Notes: generated from the letters alone by a model not told the origin. A DNA stretch of 64,000 nt from Aggregatibacter kilianii (GCF_003130255.1 NZ_NRCN01000001.1:1730501-1794500); one strand, 5' to 3'; shown: positions 45,318 through 55,814, counted from the stretch's first letter. Numbers and translations: made by a program.

Positions 45318-46532
45318 TTAGTGAGCCGACCACTCAATGGTATTTAAGTCGATACCTTCTTTAAACATATCCCAAAGCGGGGATAATGCGCGTAATTTTT
45401 CCACCGCACCTTTCATTAGGCTGATAGTGTAGTCGATTTCTTCTTCGGTGGTGAAGCGGCCTAACGTGAAGCGAATAGAGCTGTGTGCCAATTCGTCATT
45501 ACGTCCGAGAGCACGCAGAACATAAGATGGTTCGAGGCTCGCAGAAGTACAAGCGGAGCCTGAAGAAACCGCGATATCGCGCAATGCCATCATTAAGGAT
45601 TCACCTTCTACATAGTTGAAACTGATGTTGAGGTTGTTGGCAACACGGTGTTCCATAGAGCCGTTAACATAGGTTTCTTCAATATCTTTTAAGCCATTGT
45701 ATAAACGATCACGAAGGGCTTTAATGCGTGGAATTTCCGTTGCCATTTCTTCTTTCGCAATGCGATAGGCTTCACCCATACCAACGATTTGGTGCACCGG
45801 TAATGTACCGGAACGCATACCGCGCTCATGGCCGCCACCGTGAATAATCGCTTCTAAACGAATGCGTGGTTTACGGCGTACATATAAGGCTCCGATACCT
45901 TTCGGCCCGTATAATTTGTGGCTGGACATGGACATTAAATCGACCGGTAATTCGGCAAGATTGATCTCCACTTTGCCCACGCTTTGGGTGGCGTCCACAT
46001 GGAAAATCGTTTTGTTGGCACGGCAAAGTTCACCAAGGGATTTGATGTCTTGAATCACACCGATTTCGTTATTAACGTGCATGATAGAGGCAACAATGGT
46101 GTCCGGGCGTAATGCGGCTTTGAATTTTTCTAAATCGATTAAGCCGTCAGATTCCGGCTCTAAATAGGTTACTTCAAAGCCTTCACGTTCTAATTGGCGG
46201 CAAGTGTCAAGTACGGCTTTATGTTCGGTTTTACAGGTAATAATATGTTTACCCTTGGTTTGATAAAAATGCGCTGCGCCTTTGATAGCAAGGTTATCCG
46301 ATTCTGTTGCGCCTGAGGTGAAAACAATTTCACGGGAATCGGCACCAATGAGATCGGCAATTTGATTACGCGCAATATCTACCGCCTCTTCCGCTTGCCA
46401 ACCAAATTTGTGGGAACGTGAAGCCGGGTTGCCAAAAACGCCATCGATGGTCAGGTATTCCATCATTTTTTTGGCTACGCGCTCGTCCACCGGGCAAGTT
46501 GCCGCATAATCTAAATAAATGGGTAATTTCAT
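45318..46532 (-). CDS. iscS: Cysteine desulfurase IscS
   Basis: A PLP enzyme that takes sulfur from cysteine for Fe-S clusters, tRNA thiolation and cofactors. The 404-residue length equals E. coli IscS. The PLP lysine is in [10 protein letters not shown] (near 206), and the persulfide cysteine is in the mobile loop SGSACTSAS (near 328). The C-terminal tail ([16 protein letters not shown]) is the IscU-docking end. It follows iscR by 65 bp with a USS between. Confidence 0.98.
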   Translation of the reverse strand: MKLPIYLDYAATCPVDERVAKKMMEYLTIDGVFGNPASRSHKFGWQAEEAVDIARNQIADLIGADSREIVFTSGATESDNLAIKGAAHFYQTKGKHIITCKTEHKAVLDTCRQLEREGFEVTYLEPESDGLIDLEKFKAALRPDTIVASIMHVNNEIGVIQDIKSLGELCRANKTIFHVDATQSVGKVEINLAELPVDLMSMSSHKLYGPKGIGALYVRRKPRIRLEAIIHGGGHERGMRSGTLPVHQIVGMGEAYRIAKEEMATEIPRIKALRDRLYNGLKDIEETYVNGSMEHRVANNLNISFNYVEGESLMMALRDIAVSSGSACTSASLEPSYVLRALGRNDELAHSSIRFTLGRFTTEEEIDYTISLMKGAVEKLRALSPLWDMFKEGIDLNTIEWSAH

Positions 46533-46597
46533 TATTCACTCCTAAATATTACTATTTTTAACCGCACTTTTTCCTGTTAAATGCGGATGTTAGCCGA

Positions 46598-47068
46598 TTA
46601 GTTGTTAACTACAACAAGATTATCAAAATCTTTATGGTGTTTATGAGGATGTTTTTCATGTCTGTCTTTATGTTGCGAAACCAATTCGGCCAACGTGATT
46701 TCATTTAAAAAATCGGCAATGCGTAGACTTAATTTTTCCCATAAAGTATGGGTTAAGCATTCGGTTCCGTTATGGCAATTGCCTTTGCCTAAACATTTGG
46801 TCGTTTCAATATTTTCATTAACAGCGGCGATGACCATACCGATCGAAATTTCATTCGGCGCGTAGCCCAATTTATAACCGCCGCCGGGACCGCGTACGCT
46901 TTTGACAAGGTTGTTGCGACGCAGTTTAGCGAACAATTGTTCCAAATAAGAAAGGGAAATATGTTGTCGTTCGGAAATATCAGATAAACTTACAGGACCA
47001 TCATTGGCATAAATTGCAATGTCTAAAATTGCAGTTACTGCATAACGACCTTTGGAGGTTAATTTCAT
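46598..47068 (-). CDS. iscR: Fe-S cluster-responsive regulator IscR
   Basis: An Rrf2-family repressor that senses Fe-S status. The winged helix is at the N-terminus ([30 protein letters not shown]), and the 2Fe-2S ligands Cys92, Cys98 and Cys104 are all present ([14 protein letters not shown]), with His107. The C-terminus is His-rich ([15 protein letters not shown]), probably weakly metal-binding. A typical IscR site overlaps its promoter, so it should repress its own operon. Confidence 0.97.
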   Translation of the reverse strand: MKLTSKGRYAVTAILDIAIYANDGPVSLSDISERQHISLSYLEQLFAKLRRNNLVKSVRGPGGGYKLGYAPNEISIGMVIAAVNENIETTKCLGKGNCHNGTECLTHTLWEKLSLRIADFLNEITLAELVSQHKDRHEKHPHKHHKDFDNLVVVNN

Positions 47069-47111
47069 TTTTCTTGTGTTCCTATTTAGTTAATAACGTT
47101 AAAATCTTTAC

Positions 47112-47136
47112 ATTGTTGACTTGTTTAGTCAACTAT
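47112..47136 (-). promoter_or_regulatory. Type 1 IscR site and promoter of the isc operon
   Basis: On the minus strand the 25 bases begin ATAGTTGACT and end AAGTCAACAAT around a 4-base A/C centre, a close match to the type 1 IscR consensus. TTGACT within it serves as a -35, followed 16 bases later by TAAAGA. The site straddles the trmJ stop codon (47129-47131). Confidence 0.85.
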
Positions 47137-47863
47137 TATCATTGTGAAGATTTTTGTTTTTTTCTACCGCGCTTAACATTCCAAGCAGGATATTCAGTTC
47201 CGTTTTTTCCAACTCGGCGCGGCCATATAAACGACGGAGTTTTTGCATAACACCTTGATTTTGAATAAAACCAAGGGATTGATAAAGTTGCTCCGTGTGA
47301 TGGTAAAAGTATTCGAGCTCCTGCATTGACGGGTAAATATCGACATTGGCGGGTGTCGATGTTACTTCCGCTGTAGCGGCTAAATAGGCCATGCGTATTT
47401 CATAGCTGATGAGTTGTACCGCCATGGCTAAATTTAGTGAAGCATAATCGGGATTAGCAGGAATAGTGACGTGATAGTGGCATTTGAGCAATTCTTCATT
47501 GGTTAAACCAACACGCTCACGCCCAAATACGATAGCCACTTTTCCATTCATTGCATGCGTGACTGTTTTTGTGCCGCATTCACGCGGTTCAATGAGCGAA
47601 TTCTGCAAATGACGTAATCTTGCGCTAGTGCCGATAACCAAAGAGCAATCGGCCACTGCCTGCAAAAAGTTTTCTACAACGACCGCACTTTTCACCACAT
47701 CTTCCGCACCGGCGGCGAGGGCGATAGCCTGATCATCTACGCCTTGTTTGGGCGCTACTAACACTAAATCCGTTAATCCCATTGTTTTCATGGCCCGCGC
47801 TGCAGAACCGATATTGCCGCTGTGCGAGGTCTCAATTAAAACAATTCGAATATTTTTTAACAT
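47129..47863 (-). CDS. trmJ: tRNA (cytidine/uridine-32-2'-O)-methyltransferase TrmJ
   Basis: A SPOUT-class SAM methyltransferase that modifies position 32 of several tRNAs. I start at 47863 ([20 protein letters not shown], 244 residues; E. coli 246); the ATG 66 bases earlier gives an unrelated extension. The knot motifs are [14 protein letters not shown] and [16 protein letters not shown]. It lies upstream of iscR, as in E. coli, and its last codons overlap the IscR operator. No clear Shine-Dalgarno precedes the start. Confidence 0.95.
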   Translation of the reverse strand: MLKNIRIVLIETSHSGNIGSAARAMKTMGLTDLVLVAPKQGVDDQAIALAAGAEDVVKSAVVVENFLQAVADCSLVIGTSARLRHLQNSLIEPRECGTKTVTHAMNGKVAIVFGRERVGLTNEELLKCHYHVTIPANPDYASLNLAMAVQLISYEIRMAYLAATAEVTSTPANVDIYPSMQELEYFYHHTEQLYQSLGFIQNQGVMQKLRRLYGRAELEKTELNILLGMLSAVEKNKNLHNDNS

Positions 47864-48014
47864 TATTTTTATTATGTAATTTAAAACGGTGCGTATTCTA
47901 ACATAATACCCTTTGTTTTTAGTCAACAATTCTAAAAATTTTTCTGATAGCTATTTCCTTCTAAATCTTTTATAATTTTGACTCTAATTTGTTCTTTAAA
48001 ATCCGGTGGAATCT

Positions 48015-48815
48015 ATGAACCCAATGTTAAATATCGCTATTCGTGCAGCACGAAAAGCAGGCAATGTTATTGCAAAAAATTATGAACGTCGTGACGACAT
48101 CATCACGATGGAAAAAGGTAAAAACGATTATGTGACTAACGTCGATAAAGCGTCCGAAGCGGCGATTATCGAAGTGATCAAAAAATCCTATCCCGATCAC
48201 ACTATCATCACCGAAGAAAGCGGTGCGTTAGAAGGTAGTGATAACGATGTTCAATGGGTGATTGATCCGCTGGATGGCACCACAAACTTTGTAAAAGGTT
48301 TGCCTCATTTCTCCGTTTCTATTGCAATTCGCGTCAAAGGCCGCACCGAAGTGGGTGTGGTTTATGATCCTATCCGTAACGAATTATTCACTGCCGTACG
48401 TGGTGAAGGCGCAAAATTAAATGAAATTCGTTTACGCGTTAAAAACAAACGTGATTTAACCGGCGCTGTGCTTGCTACCGGTTTCCCATTCAAACAAACC
48501 AAATACATGCCAATGCAATTTCGTATGATGGAAAGCCTCATTCAAGATGTGGCCGATTTCCGTCGCGCAGGTTCCGCCGCGTTAGATCTTTGCTACGTAG
48601 CGGCAGGCCGAGTGGATGGCTATTTTGAATATGGCATTAAAGCATGGGATGTGGCTGCCGGTGATTTAATTGTCCGCGAGGCAGGTGGAATCGTTACCGA
48701 CTACAACGCCGGTCATAGTTACTTAAAAGCCGGGCATATTGTTGCCGGTGCCCCGCGCGTGTTAAAAGAAATATTAAACAAAATTCAACCTTGTTTAGTT
48801 GATGATTTAAAATAA
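48015..48815 (+). CDS. suhB: Inositol-1-monophosphatase family protein SuhB
   Basis: A Mg2+-dependent phosphatase that in E. coli is also a subunit of the rRNA antitermination complex with NusA. I start at 48015 (MNPMLNIAIRAARKAGN, 266 residues) with GGTGGA 5 bases upstream. Metal-site motifs are EESG, DPLDGTTNFVKG and WDVAAGDLIVREAGG. It is divergent from trmJ, the same arrangement as in E. coli. A strong USS terminator follows. Confidence 0.96.
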   Translation: MNPMLNIAIRAARKAGNVIAKNYERRDDIITMEKGKNDYVTNVDKASEAAIIEVIKKSYPDHTIITEESGALEGSDNDVQWVIDPLDGTTNFVKGLPHFSVSIAIRVKGRTEVGVVYDPIRNELFTAVRGEGAKLNEIRLRVKNKRDLTGAVLATGFPFKQTKYMPMQFRMMESLIQDVADFRRAGSAALDLCYVAAGRVDGYFEYGIKAWDVAAGDLIVREAGGIVTDYNAGHSYLKAGHIVAGAPRVLKEILNKIQPCLVDDLK

Positions 48816-48820
48816 TCGTA

Positions 48821-48868
48821 AAAAACGACCGCACTTTGATTGGCAAAAGTGCGGTCGTTTTTCTTTTT
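48821..48868 (+). terminator. USS-pair terminator after suhB
   Basis: A perfect 17-bp stem: AAAAACGACCGCACTTT (48821-48837) and its exact reverse complement (48846-48862), with an 8-base loop and a T-rich tail. It is the cleanest USS-built terminator in the window. Confidence 0.93.
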
Positions 48869-48993
48869 GTTTTTTAACATGAACGTGGCAAACTTACATT
48901 AGTAAGTTTTTCCCAACTCAGCACAAAACATATCTATGATCAATGTAGTAGCGAGGATATTCCCTGCGCCAAGTCCAAATGGAAGAACAGAAA

Positions 48994-49010
48994 AACACTA
49001 AGTTAGTGTT
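48994..49010 (-). terminator. Possible terminator after the DUF945 gene
   Basis: AACACTA / TAGTGTT form a short 7-bp stem with a 3-base loop; TTTT follows on the minus strand. It lies 50 bp after the gene's stop. Confidence 0.5.
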
Positions 49011-49060
49011 GTACCCAAAAGATGATTGGCTTGCACACCGTAACTAATTGACTGTTTTGT

Positions 49061-51268
49061 TTATTTTTTTGCCTCATCAGGCTTAATTTCCGGTACTGTT
49101 TCTTTCTTTATCTCATCAGATTTAGTTTCGGGGTCTGCTTCTTTCTTTACCTTATCGGATTTGTTTTCCGGTACTGTTTCTTGTTTCATTTCCGGTTGTT
49201 CGCCATTGACTTCTGGTAATACAGCTTCTACCGCATCGCTGACTTGTTCTTCTGGAACATCATCGGCCGATTCTTGTTCGATTTGTTGTAGATACTCTTG
49301 ACTGATTTGCTCTTCGGTTTTGCCGTTAATGAAGGTGCCTTGATCATTTTTTTCCAATTTGATGGTGTAGTTATCATTGTCTTCCGCAAAAATGAGGTTG
49401 AGCTTACCTTCCGGTTTAACATTGATGCGGAAATATTGCCAAAATGGCGATTCATTTTTGATTTTTAGACTTTCCTCATTGGTGTCATCAATCAATGTCT
49501 TGTTAAAGGCAACATTGATCGTGCCTTTTGTGTTTTTAGTGAAAACATCTAGCTGAGTGAGGCTGTCTTTTTGTGGCGTAATGGCGCCGTTTACATTTAG
49601 CTTAAATGGGTAACCCTTGGTTGCGGGATAAGTATTTAAATTAAAGGTCAGGCTTGTGTTATCTGTGGTTAAATTGAGATCTTTCCACTGATTTTCTAAG
49701 ATCTTATGAAATGTTTCCTCTGTGAGATGGGTGCTACATAAAATACCGTACATGCCTGAACAGAACTGGGACTCCGCCAATTTTGCATAATCTTTTACAA
49801 CAAGCGGGGCTTCAATTTTGAAGTCTTCAAGTTGCATCTGGGCTTCAGGCAAGCTCAGTTTTTTGAAAGCAAAAGTTGAATTGCCGGTATATTGTCCATC
49901 TTCTGCCTTCCCTTCACCTTTGATAGCCAAGGCTTCTAGGGTAATATCGCCATAATTGAAAGACTGCAACGTGATTTCAGAACTGCCGTTTCCGCCGGAC
50001 TCTTTTGCCCATTTGTCTTTGAGTTTTAAGAATTCCTTATTGTCCTCTTTCGGTGGATTTTTGGCGGCAAAAGCGTCTAAATAAAACGGGATAATGGCTA
50101 ATTCATTTTCTAAATTAATGCCACTTAATTGATAAGATACTTTTGCCCCTTTTGCCTCCCATTGTTTGCTTTTTTCTTCCGGCGTCTGTTTCACACCGCC
50201 AACACTCAGTTGCAGGTTTATAGCTGCTTGGGAAAGCGCACGATTATCTAATTCTAGGCTAAGTGTCGTATCATTCAAATTGAAATAAGGCTTTTGATTT
50301 TTCGGCGCTTCAACGGATTTCACGGAAAGGGAACCGGTAAATGCTTGATTTTGGGTCAACACCGCCACTAAAAAATTGACAGCATTTTTTATATTTTGGT
50401 TTTCACCGGTGAGCTTTTTAAATTCATCAGCAAAATTGACCGCACTTGGCACATCTTGTTGTTTAATATTGAGCGATAAACCATTAATGATGGTTTGGCT
50501 TTCTTCCGTGGTGCGTTCTTTATTGGCAACGCGAAGAACATCGCTGTTGAATTTGGTCATTAAATCGCGTTGCTGCACTTCTGCATTTTTCTTCACATCA
50601 AGCTGATATTTTGCATTTTTAAGTTGAAATTTACTATTTTCACCGTTCATTAAACCCAATTCGGCGCTTTTAGCGTTTAGCTCAATGTTGTATATATCAT
50701 ATTGATTGGTATCAACCTGAATGAGTGTGAGCTGTCCGTTAATTTGTTCTAATTTACTGTTTTTATCGTAATTGAAGCCACTTAAATTGGTTTTGATATT
50801 GACGTCTTTATTTTTCGGATTGAAATCCAGTGTTAGAGAAAGATTTTGTGATTTATTAGTGAAATCACGAAATTCGGTTAAAACATCCGATTGCAAATAA
50901 TCACCCACCGGGGAGAATTTGCTGTTGATGGTATTTTTATCAATGGTGATATTGAGATCTTTATTTAATTGGCGTACCAATTGATCGGAAAGTTTGGATT
51001 CCGCCTTAATAAAAAAGGGCAGAGGAGTGAGTTTGGTTGAAATCACATCGGTGTGTTTACCATCGTGGTTTTCAAGACTAAAAATTAAATCACGACTGAA
51101 AAAGTTTTTGGAGGTTTCAGTAACTTTGAGGCTGAGTTGGTTATCCAGAGAATAAGGGAATTTTTGTAAAACGTGATCCACTTGCTGGTTGGTATAAAAC
51201 TGTGCGCCTCCGCCAATGGCAACGATAATAGCGGCGAGTGTTAAGGTGATTTTTCTTTTTTTACTCAT
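49061..51268 (-). CDS. DUF945 (YdgA-like) envelope protein with a repeat tail
   Basis: A 735-residue protein with an N-terminal signal or anchor (KRKITLTLAAIIVAIGGGAQF) and the YdgA-type opening NQQVDHVLQKFPYSLDNQLSLKV, split here as NQQVDHVLQKFPYSL and DNQLSLKV. The body is beta-rich with many KLxLPExQMxLxxF strands, as in DUF945. It is much longer than the roughly 500 residues of E. coli YdgA. The last 41 residues are three 13-residue repeats (KKETVPEIKPDEA type) rich in Lys, Glu and Pro, likely disordered. Function is unknown; DUF945 proteins are periplasmic-facing. Monocistronic. Confidence 0.8.
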   Translation of the reverse strand: MSKKRKITLTLAAIIVAIGGGAQFYTNQQVDHVLQKFPYSLDNQLSLKVTETSKNFFSRDLIFSLENHDGKHTDVISTKLTPLPFFIKAESKLSDQLVRQLNKDLNITIDKNTINSKFSPVGDYLQSDVLTEFRDFTNKSQNLSLTLDFNPKNKDVNIKTNLSGFNYDKNSKLEQINGQLTLIQVDTNQYDIYNIELNAKSAELGLMNGENSKFQLKNAKYQLDVKKNAEVQQRDLMTKFNSDVLRVANKERTTEESQTIINGLSLNIKQQDVPSAVNFADEFKKLTGENQNIKNAVNFLVAVLTQNQAFTGSLSVKSVEAPKNQKPYFNLNDTTLSLELDNRALSQAAINLQLSVGGVKQTPEEKSKQWEAKGAKVSYQLSGINLENELAIIPFYLDAFAAKNPPKEDNKEFLKLKDKWAKESGGNGSSEITLQSFNYGDITLEALAIKGEGKAEDGQYTGNSTFAFKKLSLPEAQMQLEDFKIEAPLVVKDYAKLAESQFCSGMYGILCSTHLTEETFHKILENQWKDLNLTTDNTSLTFNLNTYPATKGYPFKLNVNGAITPQKDSLTQLDVFTKNTKGTINVAFNKTLIDDTNEESLKIKNESPFWQYFRINVKPEGKLNLIFAEDNDNYTIKLEKNDQGTFINGKTEEQISQEYLQQIEQESADDVPEEQVSDAVEAVLPEVNGEQPEMKQETVPENKSDKVKKEADPETKSDEIKKETVPEIKPDEAKK
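49064..49186 (-). repeat. 39-bp tandem repeats encoding the DUF945 C-terminal tail
   Basis: Three diverged 39-bp units encode KQETVPENKSDKV, KKEADPETKSDEI and KKETVPEIKPDEA, followed by KK and the stop. Units differ at several codons, so the array is not new, but whole-unit gain or loss would keep the frame. Confidence 0.85.
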
Positions 51269-51427
51269 GTTGTCCTCAAGTTTTGATTAAGGGGAGATCT
51301 CGTATATTCGTCGTACAATTTTACCTATAGAGACAAACCGCTTTATTTTTCCATTGTGTGCGGAAGAACCAAAAGACATCTGTCTCTGCAGTTTTTGTGA
51401 TTCAACGTTAAAAAATACAGCAAATAA

Positions 51428-51465
51428 TAACCGCACTTTAATCTTTTGAATACAAAGTGCGGTTA
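51428..51465 (-). terminator. USS-pair terminator after afuC
   Basis: TAACCGCACTTT (51428-51439) and AAAGTGCGGTTA (51454-51465) form a perfect 12-bp stem with a 14-base loop, 23 bp past the afuC stop. Confidence 0.75.
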
Positions 51466-51487
51466 AAATTTCCATTATTTTTTAATT

Positions 51488-52534
51488 TTATTCATTTTTC
51501 AGCAAGAAAACACCTTGCTCTGAAAGTTGTACATAGGCTTCCTGCAATGCCGGGTTAAAATGTTCCGGGCGGCTGTTGACCAACAAATCCTTGCCGTGCC
51601 ATTGCGCTACAACTTCCCAGTGGTTGCCCATATAAACTGCATTTTTTATTGTACAACGTTGTGCTTCAGTGCCATTTTCTTGAAAATAAACTGCTTCAGG
51701 GCGAATCCCCGCCAAGCAATCACCATCCGCTAAATTGAACTGGGCGGCGTTTGTTAATTGCAATTTATAACCGCCGATATTGACCGTATTCCCCTGTAAG
51801 GTAGCCGGGAGAATGCTGGATTCGCCCATAAAGTTGGCAAGGAACAGTGAATTCGGGTGTTGATACAGATCTTTCGCCGGCGCCTTTTGCATAATTTTGC
51901 CTTTGTTCATCACGATAACTTCATCAGATACCGCAAAGGCTTCCGTTTGGTCGTGGGTAACATACAGCGAAGTGATGCCGAGGCTTTGTTGCAACTCACG
52001 GATTTTTTCCCGCATAGCGCGACGTAAGTTGGCATCCAGGTTACTCAACGGCTCATCGAACAGTAATACTTTCGGTTTGAGGATAAGCGCACGCGCCAAT
52101 GCCACACGTTGTTGTTGACCGCCGGAGATTTGGTCCACATAACGATCTTCAAATCCCGCCAAATCCACCAATTCCAAGGCTTCTTTGACGCGTTGTTTAC
52201 GTTCTTCCTTGCTCACGTTTTGCATCCGTAAACCGTAGCCCACGTTATCGCCGATGCTCATGTGCGGGAATAGCGCATAAGATTGGAACACGATACAAAT
52301 ATCACGGTTTTGAATGGACGATTTCGTCACGTCTTCACCGTCAATAAAAATTTGTCCGGAGGTCGGATTCTCAAGACCTGCAACCAAACGCAAAATAGTC
52401 GTTTTACCGCAACCGGATGGCCCAAGCAACGTCACCATGGTGCCGCGTTTAATGGTTAAATCCAAATCATCAATTACCACAGATTTGCCAAAGGCTTTCG
52501 TGACATTTTTTAATACTAAGAAATCATTATTCAT
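51488..52534 (-). CDS. afuC: ABC transporter ATPase AfuC
   Basis: The cytoplasmic ATPase of the afu importer (348 residues). Walker A is GPSGCGKTT (38-46), the signature ISGGQQQR, Walker [13 protein letters not shown], and the switch His is in THDQTEA. A C-terminal TOBE-type regulatory domain follows (about 240-348; [20 protein letters not shown]). It resembles FbpC/AfuC transporters historically labelled ferric-ion importers. It is the last gene of the operon, 16 bp after afuB. Confidence 0.93.
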   Translation of the reverse strand: MNNDFLVLKNVTKAFGKSVVIDDLDLTIKRGTMVTLLGPSGCGKTTILRLVAGLENPTSGQIFIDGEDVTKSSIQNRDICIVFQSYALFPHMSIGDNVGYGLRMQNVSKEERKQRVKEALELVDLAGFEDRYVDQISGGQQQRVALARALILKPKVLLFDEPLSNLDANLRRAMREKIRELQQSLGITSLYVTHDQTEAFAVSDEVIVMNKGKIMQKAPAKDLYQHPNSLFLANFMGESSILPATLQGNTVNIGGYKLQLTNAAQFNLADGDCLAGIRPEAVYFQENGTEAQRCTIKNAVYMGNHWEVVAQWHGKDLLVNSRPEHFNPALQEAYVQLSEQGVFLLKNE

Positions 52535-52550
52535 ATTTTTTACCTACAAC

Positions 52551-54608
52551 TTAATTCATTTTTTTCGCTTTGGAACGGGAAATGCGGGTGTCGCCGACAA
52601 TCCAGTCGAAGAATAAAATAATCGCCATCATCACCACGATTAAGATGGAGCCGTATGCAATGGCAATCCCATACTCACCGTCTTCGACACGGTTTAGGAT
52701 GTATGCGGTTGCCACGCGGGTATCCGCAGTCACCAAGAAGATGATTGCACTCACTGTCGTCATGGCACGCACGAAACTGGTGACAAGCGCAGAGAGCAAG
52801 GCCGGTTTTAATAATGGCAACACGATATACCACAGGGTTTTCCATGAGCTACCTTTCAGAGAAAGGGAGGCTTCGTCTAGGGATTTATCTAATTGTCCCA
52901 AGCCTGCAATCGCAGCACGCATACCAATTGGCAAGTCACGCATCACCATGGAGATCACTACGATAATGCTAGTACCGGTGATGTACATTGGCGCATTGTT
53001 AAAGGCAAGAATGTAAGAGACCCCCGCTACGGTGCCCGGTACGGCAAAACAAAGCATGGTTAAGAATTCGAGGGATTTTTTCCCTTGGAAGTCTTTACGC
53101 ACCACGATATAGGCAATTAATAAACCAAAAATGGCGGTAAGTGGTGCCGCGATACCGGCGTAAATTAAGGTATTAATTAAGGAAGGCCACGCGCCGTCAC
53201 TTAATCCTTGGCCAAACAACATAGCGTAGTTTTTCAAGGTTAAGGTATAGTCCACACCCCAGTTGACGGTGAAGCTTCCGTAGAAAATACTGCCGTATAA
53301 AGCAAGGTTGAAGATAACCCAAGAGCCGAGCATGAAAATAATCGTGTATTTCAAGCCGGCAGGGAGTTCTTGTACATCGCCGCGATAAGATTTACCGGAT
53401 ACGGTCACATAAGAGCGGTTACCAATCCATAAATATTGAATGATAAAAATCGCCAAGGAGAAGATTAACAACATTGAGCCAAGGGTACTGGCGGATGCGT
53501 AATCTAATTGTGAACCGGCAATGTAGAAGTAAATTTGCGTTGCAATAACGTCGAAGCTCCCCCCTAATACCAACGGGTTACTAAAGTCTGCGAGCGATTG
53601 GATGAACACGATGAGGAACGAGTTCGCCAAGGCCGGACGTAGTAACGGGAAGATAATGTTATAGAAGGTTTGGTAACGGTTAGCACGCAACGTATAAGAC
53701 GCTTCTTCAATGGACGGATGCACGGATTTTAATGCACCGTCTAAAATCATGAAGGAAATCGGTGCGAACGCCAAAATTTGCGCAATAGCAATTCCGTTAA
53801 AACCATATAACCAGTTATGGTTGGTGAAACCGAAATAGGTGGATAAAAATTCGGTGACATAACCGGAACGACCGAGCATTAAGGTTACCCCTAAACCGAC
53901 AACGAAAGGCGGCGTGACGATCGGTAAAATAGAGAAAATTTTTCCGATAAACGCAGTACGACGTGCAATTCGCGTAGTATAAAGGGCAAATGCCAAACCA
54001 AACACGGTGGAAACGAGACCGACGAAACCTGACAAGAACAGTGAGTTGCTGATGACGCGTACAATATAGCTTTGCGTCAAAATACGCATCACCTGTTGTG
54101 GCGCAAAGGTTTCTCCGTCGTAGAACATGGAGACGAAAATTGCCAATGTCGGGTAAACGATAAAGAAGAAAATCAGTAAAATAATGCACAGTAGGGAAGC
54201 GATGATAAATTTATCACCCTGCATGATTTTCAGCTTGGCAAGCGATAGTGTGGCAAGTGCGGTGAAACCGATGAGTAAAACGATGACCGAATAGCCCATG
54301 CTGATTTTCAACACGCTAGCACTGATAAAGGTGAATAGTGTGGCAATTGCCAGTAAGTAAAGCTCCGCTTTAGCTTGGGTGTTGGCGGGTAATTTCAGAG
54401 ACGGCAACAAACCGTACAAAATCACCGGCAAGAACCAAAAGACGGTAATGTTAAAAGACGACCAACCCATGGCATCGTAGAATTCATCAGCAGTGCTATC
54501 GAACAAGCCGTAATCTAAGGCATGGGAAGGGAGAACAAGGAATGCAATAATGGATAAGATTATCCAAAAATTGGCAGAATGTGTTATTGGAAGTTTATTT
54601 GCGTTCAT
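52551..54608 (-). CDS. afuB: Fused ABC permease AfuB
   Basis: An inner-membrane permease with two fused transport domains (685 residues from the ATG at 54608, preceded by GAGG; an ATG 36 bases earlier is less likely). Each half has an EAA coupling loop: EEASYTLRAN...PLLRPAL in the first and DEASLSLKGS...PLLKPAL in the second. An N-terminal set of extra helices precedes the first domain, giving at least twelve membrane segments. It pairs with AfuC. The two SBP genes lie upstream on the same strand, with 65 bp between afuA2 and afuB. Confidence 0.92.
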   Translation of the reverse strand: MNANKLPITHSANFWIILSIIAFLVLPSHALDYGLFDSTADEFYDAMGWSSFNITVFWFLPVILYGLLPSLKLPANTQAKAELYLLAIATLFTFISASVLKISMGYSVIVLLIGFTALATLSLAKLKIMQGDKFIIASLLCIILLIFFFIVYPTLAIFVSMFYDGETFAPQQVMRILTQSYIVRVISNSLFLSGFVGLVSTVFGLAFALYTTRIARRTAFIGKIFSILPIVTPPFVVGLGVTLMLGRSGYVTEFLSTYFGFTNHNWLYGFNGIAIAQILAFAPISFMILDGALKSVHPSIEEASYTLRANRYQTFYNIIFPLLRPALANSFLIVFIQSLADFSNPLVLGGSFDVIATQIYFYIAGSQLDYASASTLGSMLLIFSLAIFIIQYLWIGNRSYVTVSGKSYRGDVQELPAGLKYTIIFMLGSWVIFNLALYGSIFYGSFTVNWGVDYTLTLKNYAMLFGQGLSDGAWPSLINTLIYAGIAAPLTAIFGLLIAYIVVRKDFQGKKSLEFLTMLCFAVPGTVAGVSYILAFNNAPMYITGTSIIVVISMVMRDLPIGMRAAIAGLGQLDKSLDEASLSLKGSSWKTLWYIVLPLLKPALLSALVTSFVRAMTTVSAIIFLVTADTRVATAYILNRVEDGEYGIAIAYGSILIVVMMAIILFFDWIVGDTRISRSKAKKMN

Positions 54609-54673
54609 ACAACCTCGCATAAGTAGAGAAGTGAAGCAATGCAATAGGCATTGCTTCTTTATCTAACAACGGT

Positions 54674-55708
54674 TTATTTGGCTAATTTAACATCATCAAC
54701 CCATTTAGTGATTAAACGTTTGCGCAAGTCGGTTGCCCCGTATTTGTCAAAATCGTAATTAATCAAATTAACGGATTTAAAATCCAACGCATAAGGCGAT
54801 TGTTGCGCCGTGGTATTGGTTAAAATGGAATAGGCTTCGCCTTTTTGCCATGTTAATTCTTGCGCTTCTTTCGATAAGGCCCAATCCACGAAAAGTTTGG
54901 CATTTTCAAGATTGCGTGCACCTTTGATCACGCTGACACCACCAATTTCATAGCCGGTACCTTCGCAAGGCACTACTAATTCAACCGGAGCACCTTTGGC
55001 TTTTTCTAACGAATATTCGTGTAAAAAGCCGATGCCGATTGCCGTTTCGCCACGGGCGGTATTACGGGTTGCGGTGTTACCGGATTTGGTATATTGCGAG
55101 ACGTTTTTGTTTAACGCTTTCAAGTATTTGAAGGCCTCTTCTTCGCCCCAAAGCTGGATATAGGTCGCTAATTGTGTATAGCCGGTTCCTGAGCTTTGCG
55201 GATCCGCCGCTTGAATTTCATTGCGATACATAGGATCGGCTAAATCTTTCCAGCATTTTGGTATTGGCAAATTGAGTTTTTGTAAACGTTCAGGGTTCAC
55301 ACCAAAACCTAATACACCAAGATAGATAGCAGAGGAATAGTTGCCTTTCGTTTTGGCCGGATCACGGAATTGTTCAACAATTTGTGGCAGATTTGGTGAT
55401 TTATACGGTTCTAACAAGCCCATTTCACCCGCTTGGGAATGCGGATCCATTGTACCGCCATACCAAATGTCACCTTGAGGATTATCTTTTTCCGCATCGA
55501 TTTTGGCTAAGATAGTGCCTGTGCCGCCACGAATAAAACTGGTTTTTACATCATATTTTTTCTCGAATGCCATGGCTTCTTGCTCGCACATAGTATTTTG
55601 TGCGCTGCAATAAATGACTAAGCGACCTTTTGCCGCCGCATTGCCACTTAATAACATCCCACCGAGTACAACGCCTGAAAGAGCTAACGCAATTTTTGAG
55701 AGTTTCAT
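54674..55708 (-). CDS. afuA2: Periplasmic binding protein AfuA, second copy
   Basis: A class D/F type solute-binding protein (344 residues from the ATG at 55708; the longer frame upstream lacks a signal peptide). Signal peptide ends GNAAA, then KGRLVIYCSAQ. It is clearly a paralogue of the gene upstream, sharing blocks such as RDPAKTKGNY, VSQYTKSG and VVPCEGTGYE. At the ligand site the first copy has His-Asp (LHDY), whereas this one has His-Glu (LHEYS; His230, Glu231). AfuA of A. pleuropneumoniae binds hexose phosphates. The change could alter specificity. Confidence 0.9.
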   Translation of the reverse strand: MKLSKIALALSGVVLGGMLLSGNAAAKGRLVIYCSAQNTMCEQEAMAFEKKYDVKTSFIRGGTGTILAKIDAEKDNPQGDIWYGGTMDPHSQAGEMGLLEPYKSPNLPQIVEQFRDPAKTKGNYSSAIYLGVLGFGVNPERLQKLNLPIPKCWKDLADPMYRNEIQAADPQSSGTGYTQLATYIQLWGEEEAFKYLKALNKNVSQYTKSGNTATRNTARGETAIGIGFLHEYSLEKAKGAPVELVVPCEGTGYEIGGVSVIKGARNLENAKLFVDWALSKEAQELTWQKGEAYSILTNTTAQQSPYALDFKSVNLINYDFDKYGATDLRKRLITKWVDDVKLAK

Positions 55709-55814
55709 TTCAACACTCCTGTGTTTTTGATTTCGAGGTAACGCACTTTTGTTGATGTGCGTCCTAATGATGGTGATAGGCTCGCGCCGTAAGACACGAG
55801 CCATCAATATAAGA

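Noticed and set aside
51287-51475. 62-codon minus-strand open frame between the DUF945 gene and afuC
   Set aside because: It begins within the afuC terminator region, has no recognisable motif or good ribosome site, and runs through a USS hairpin.
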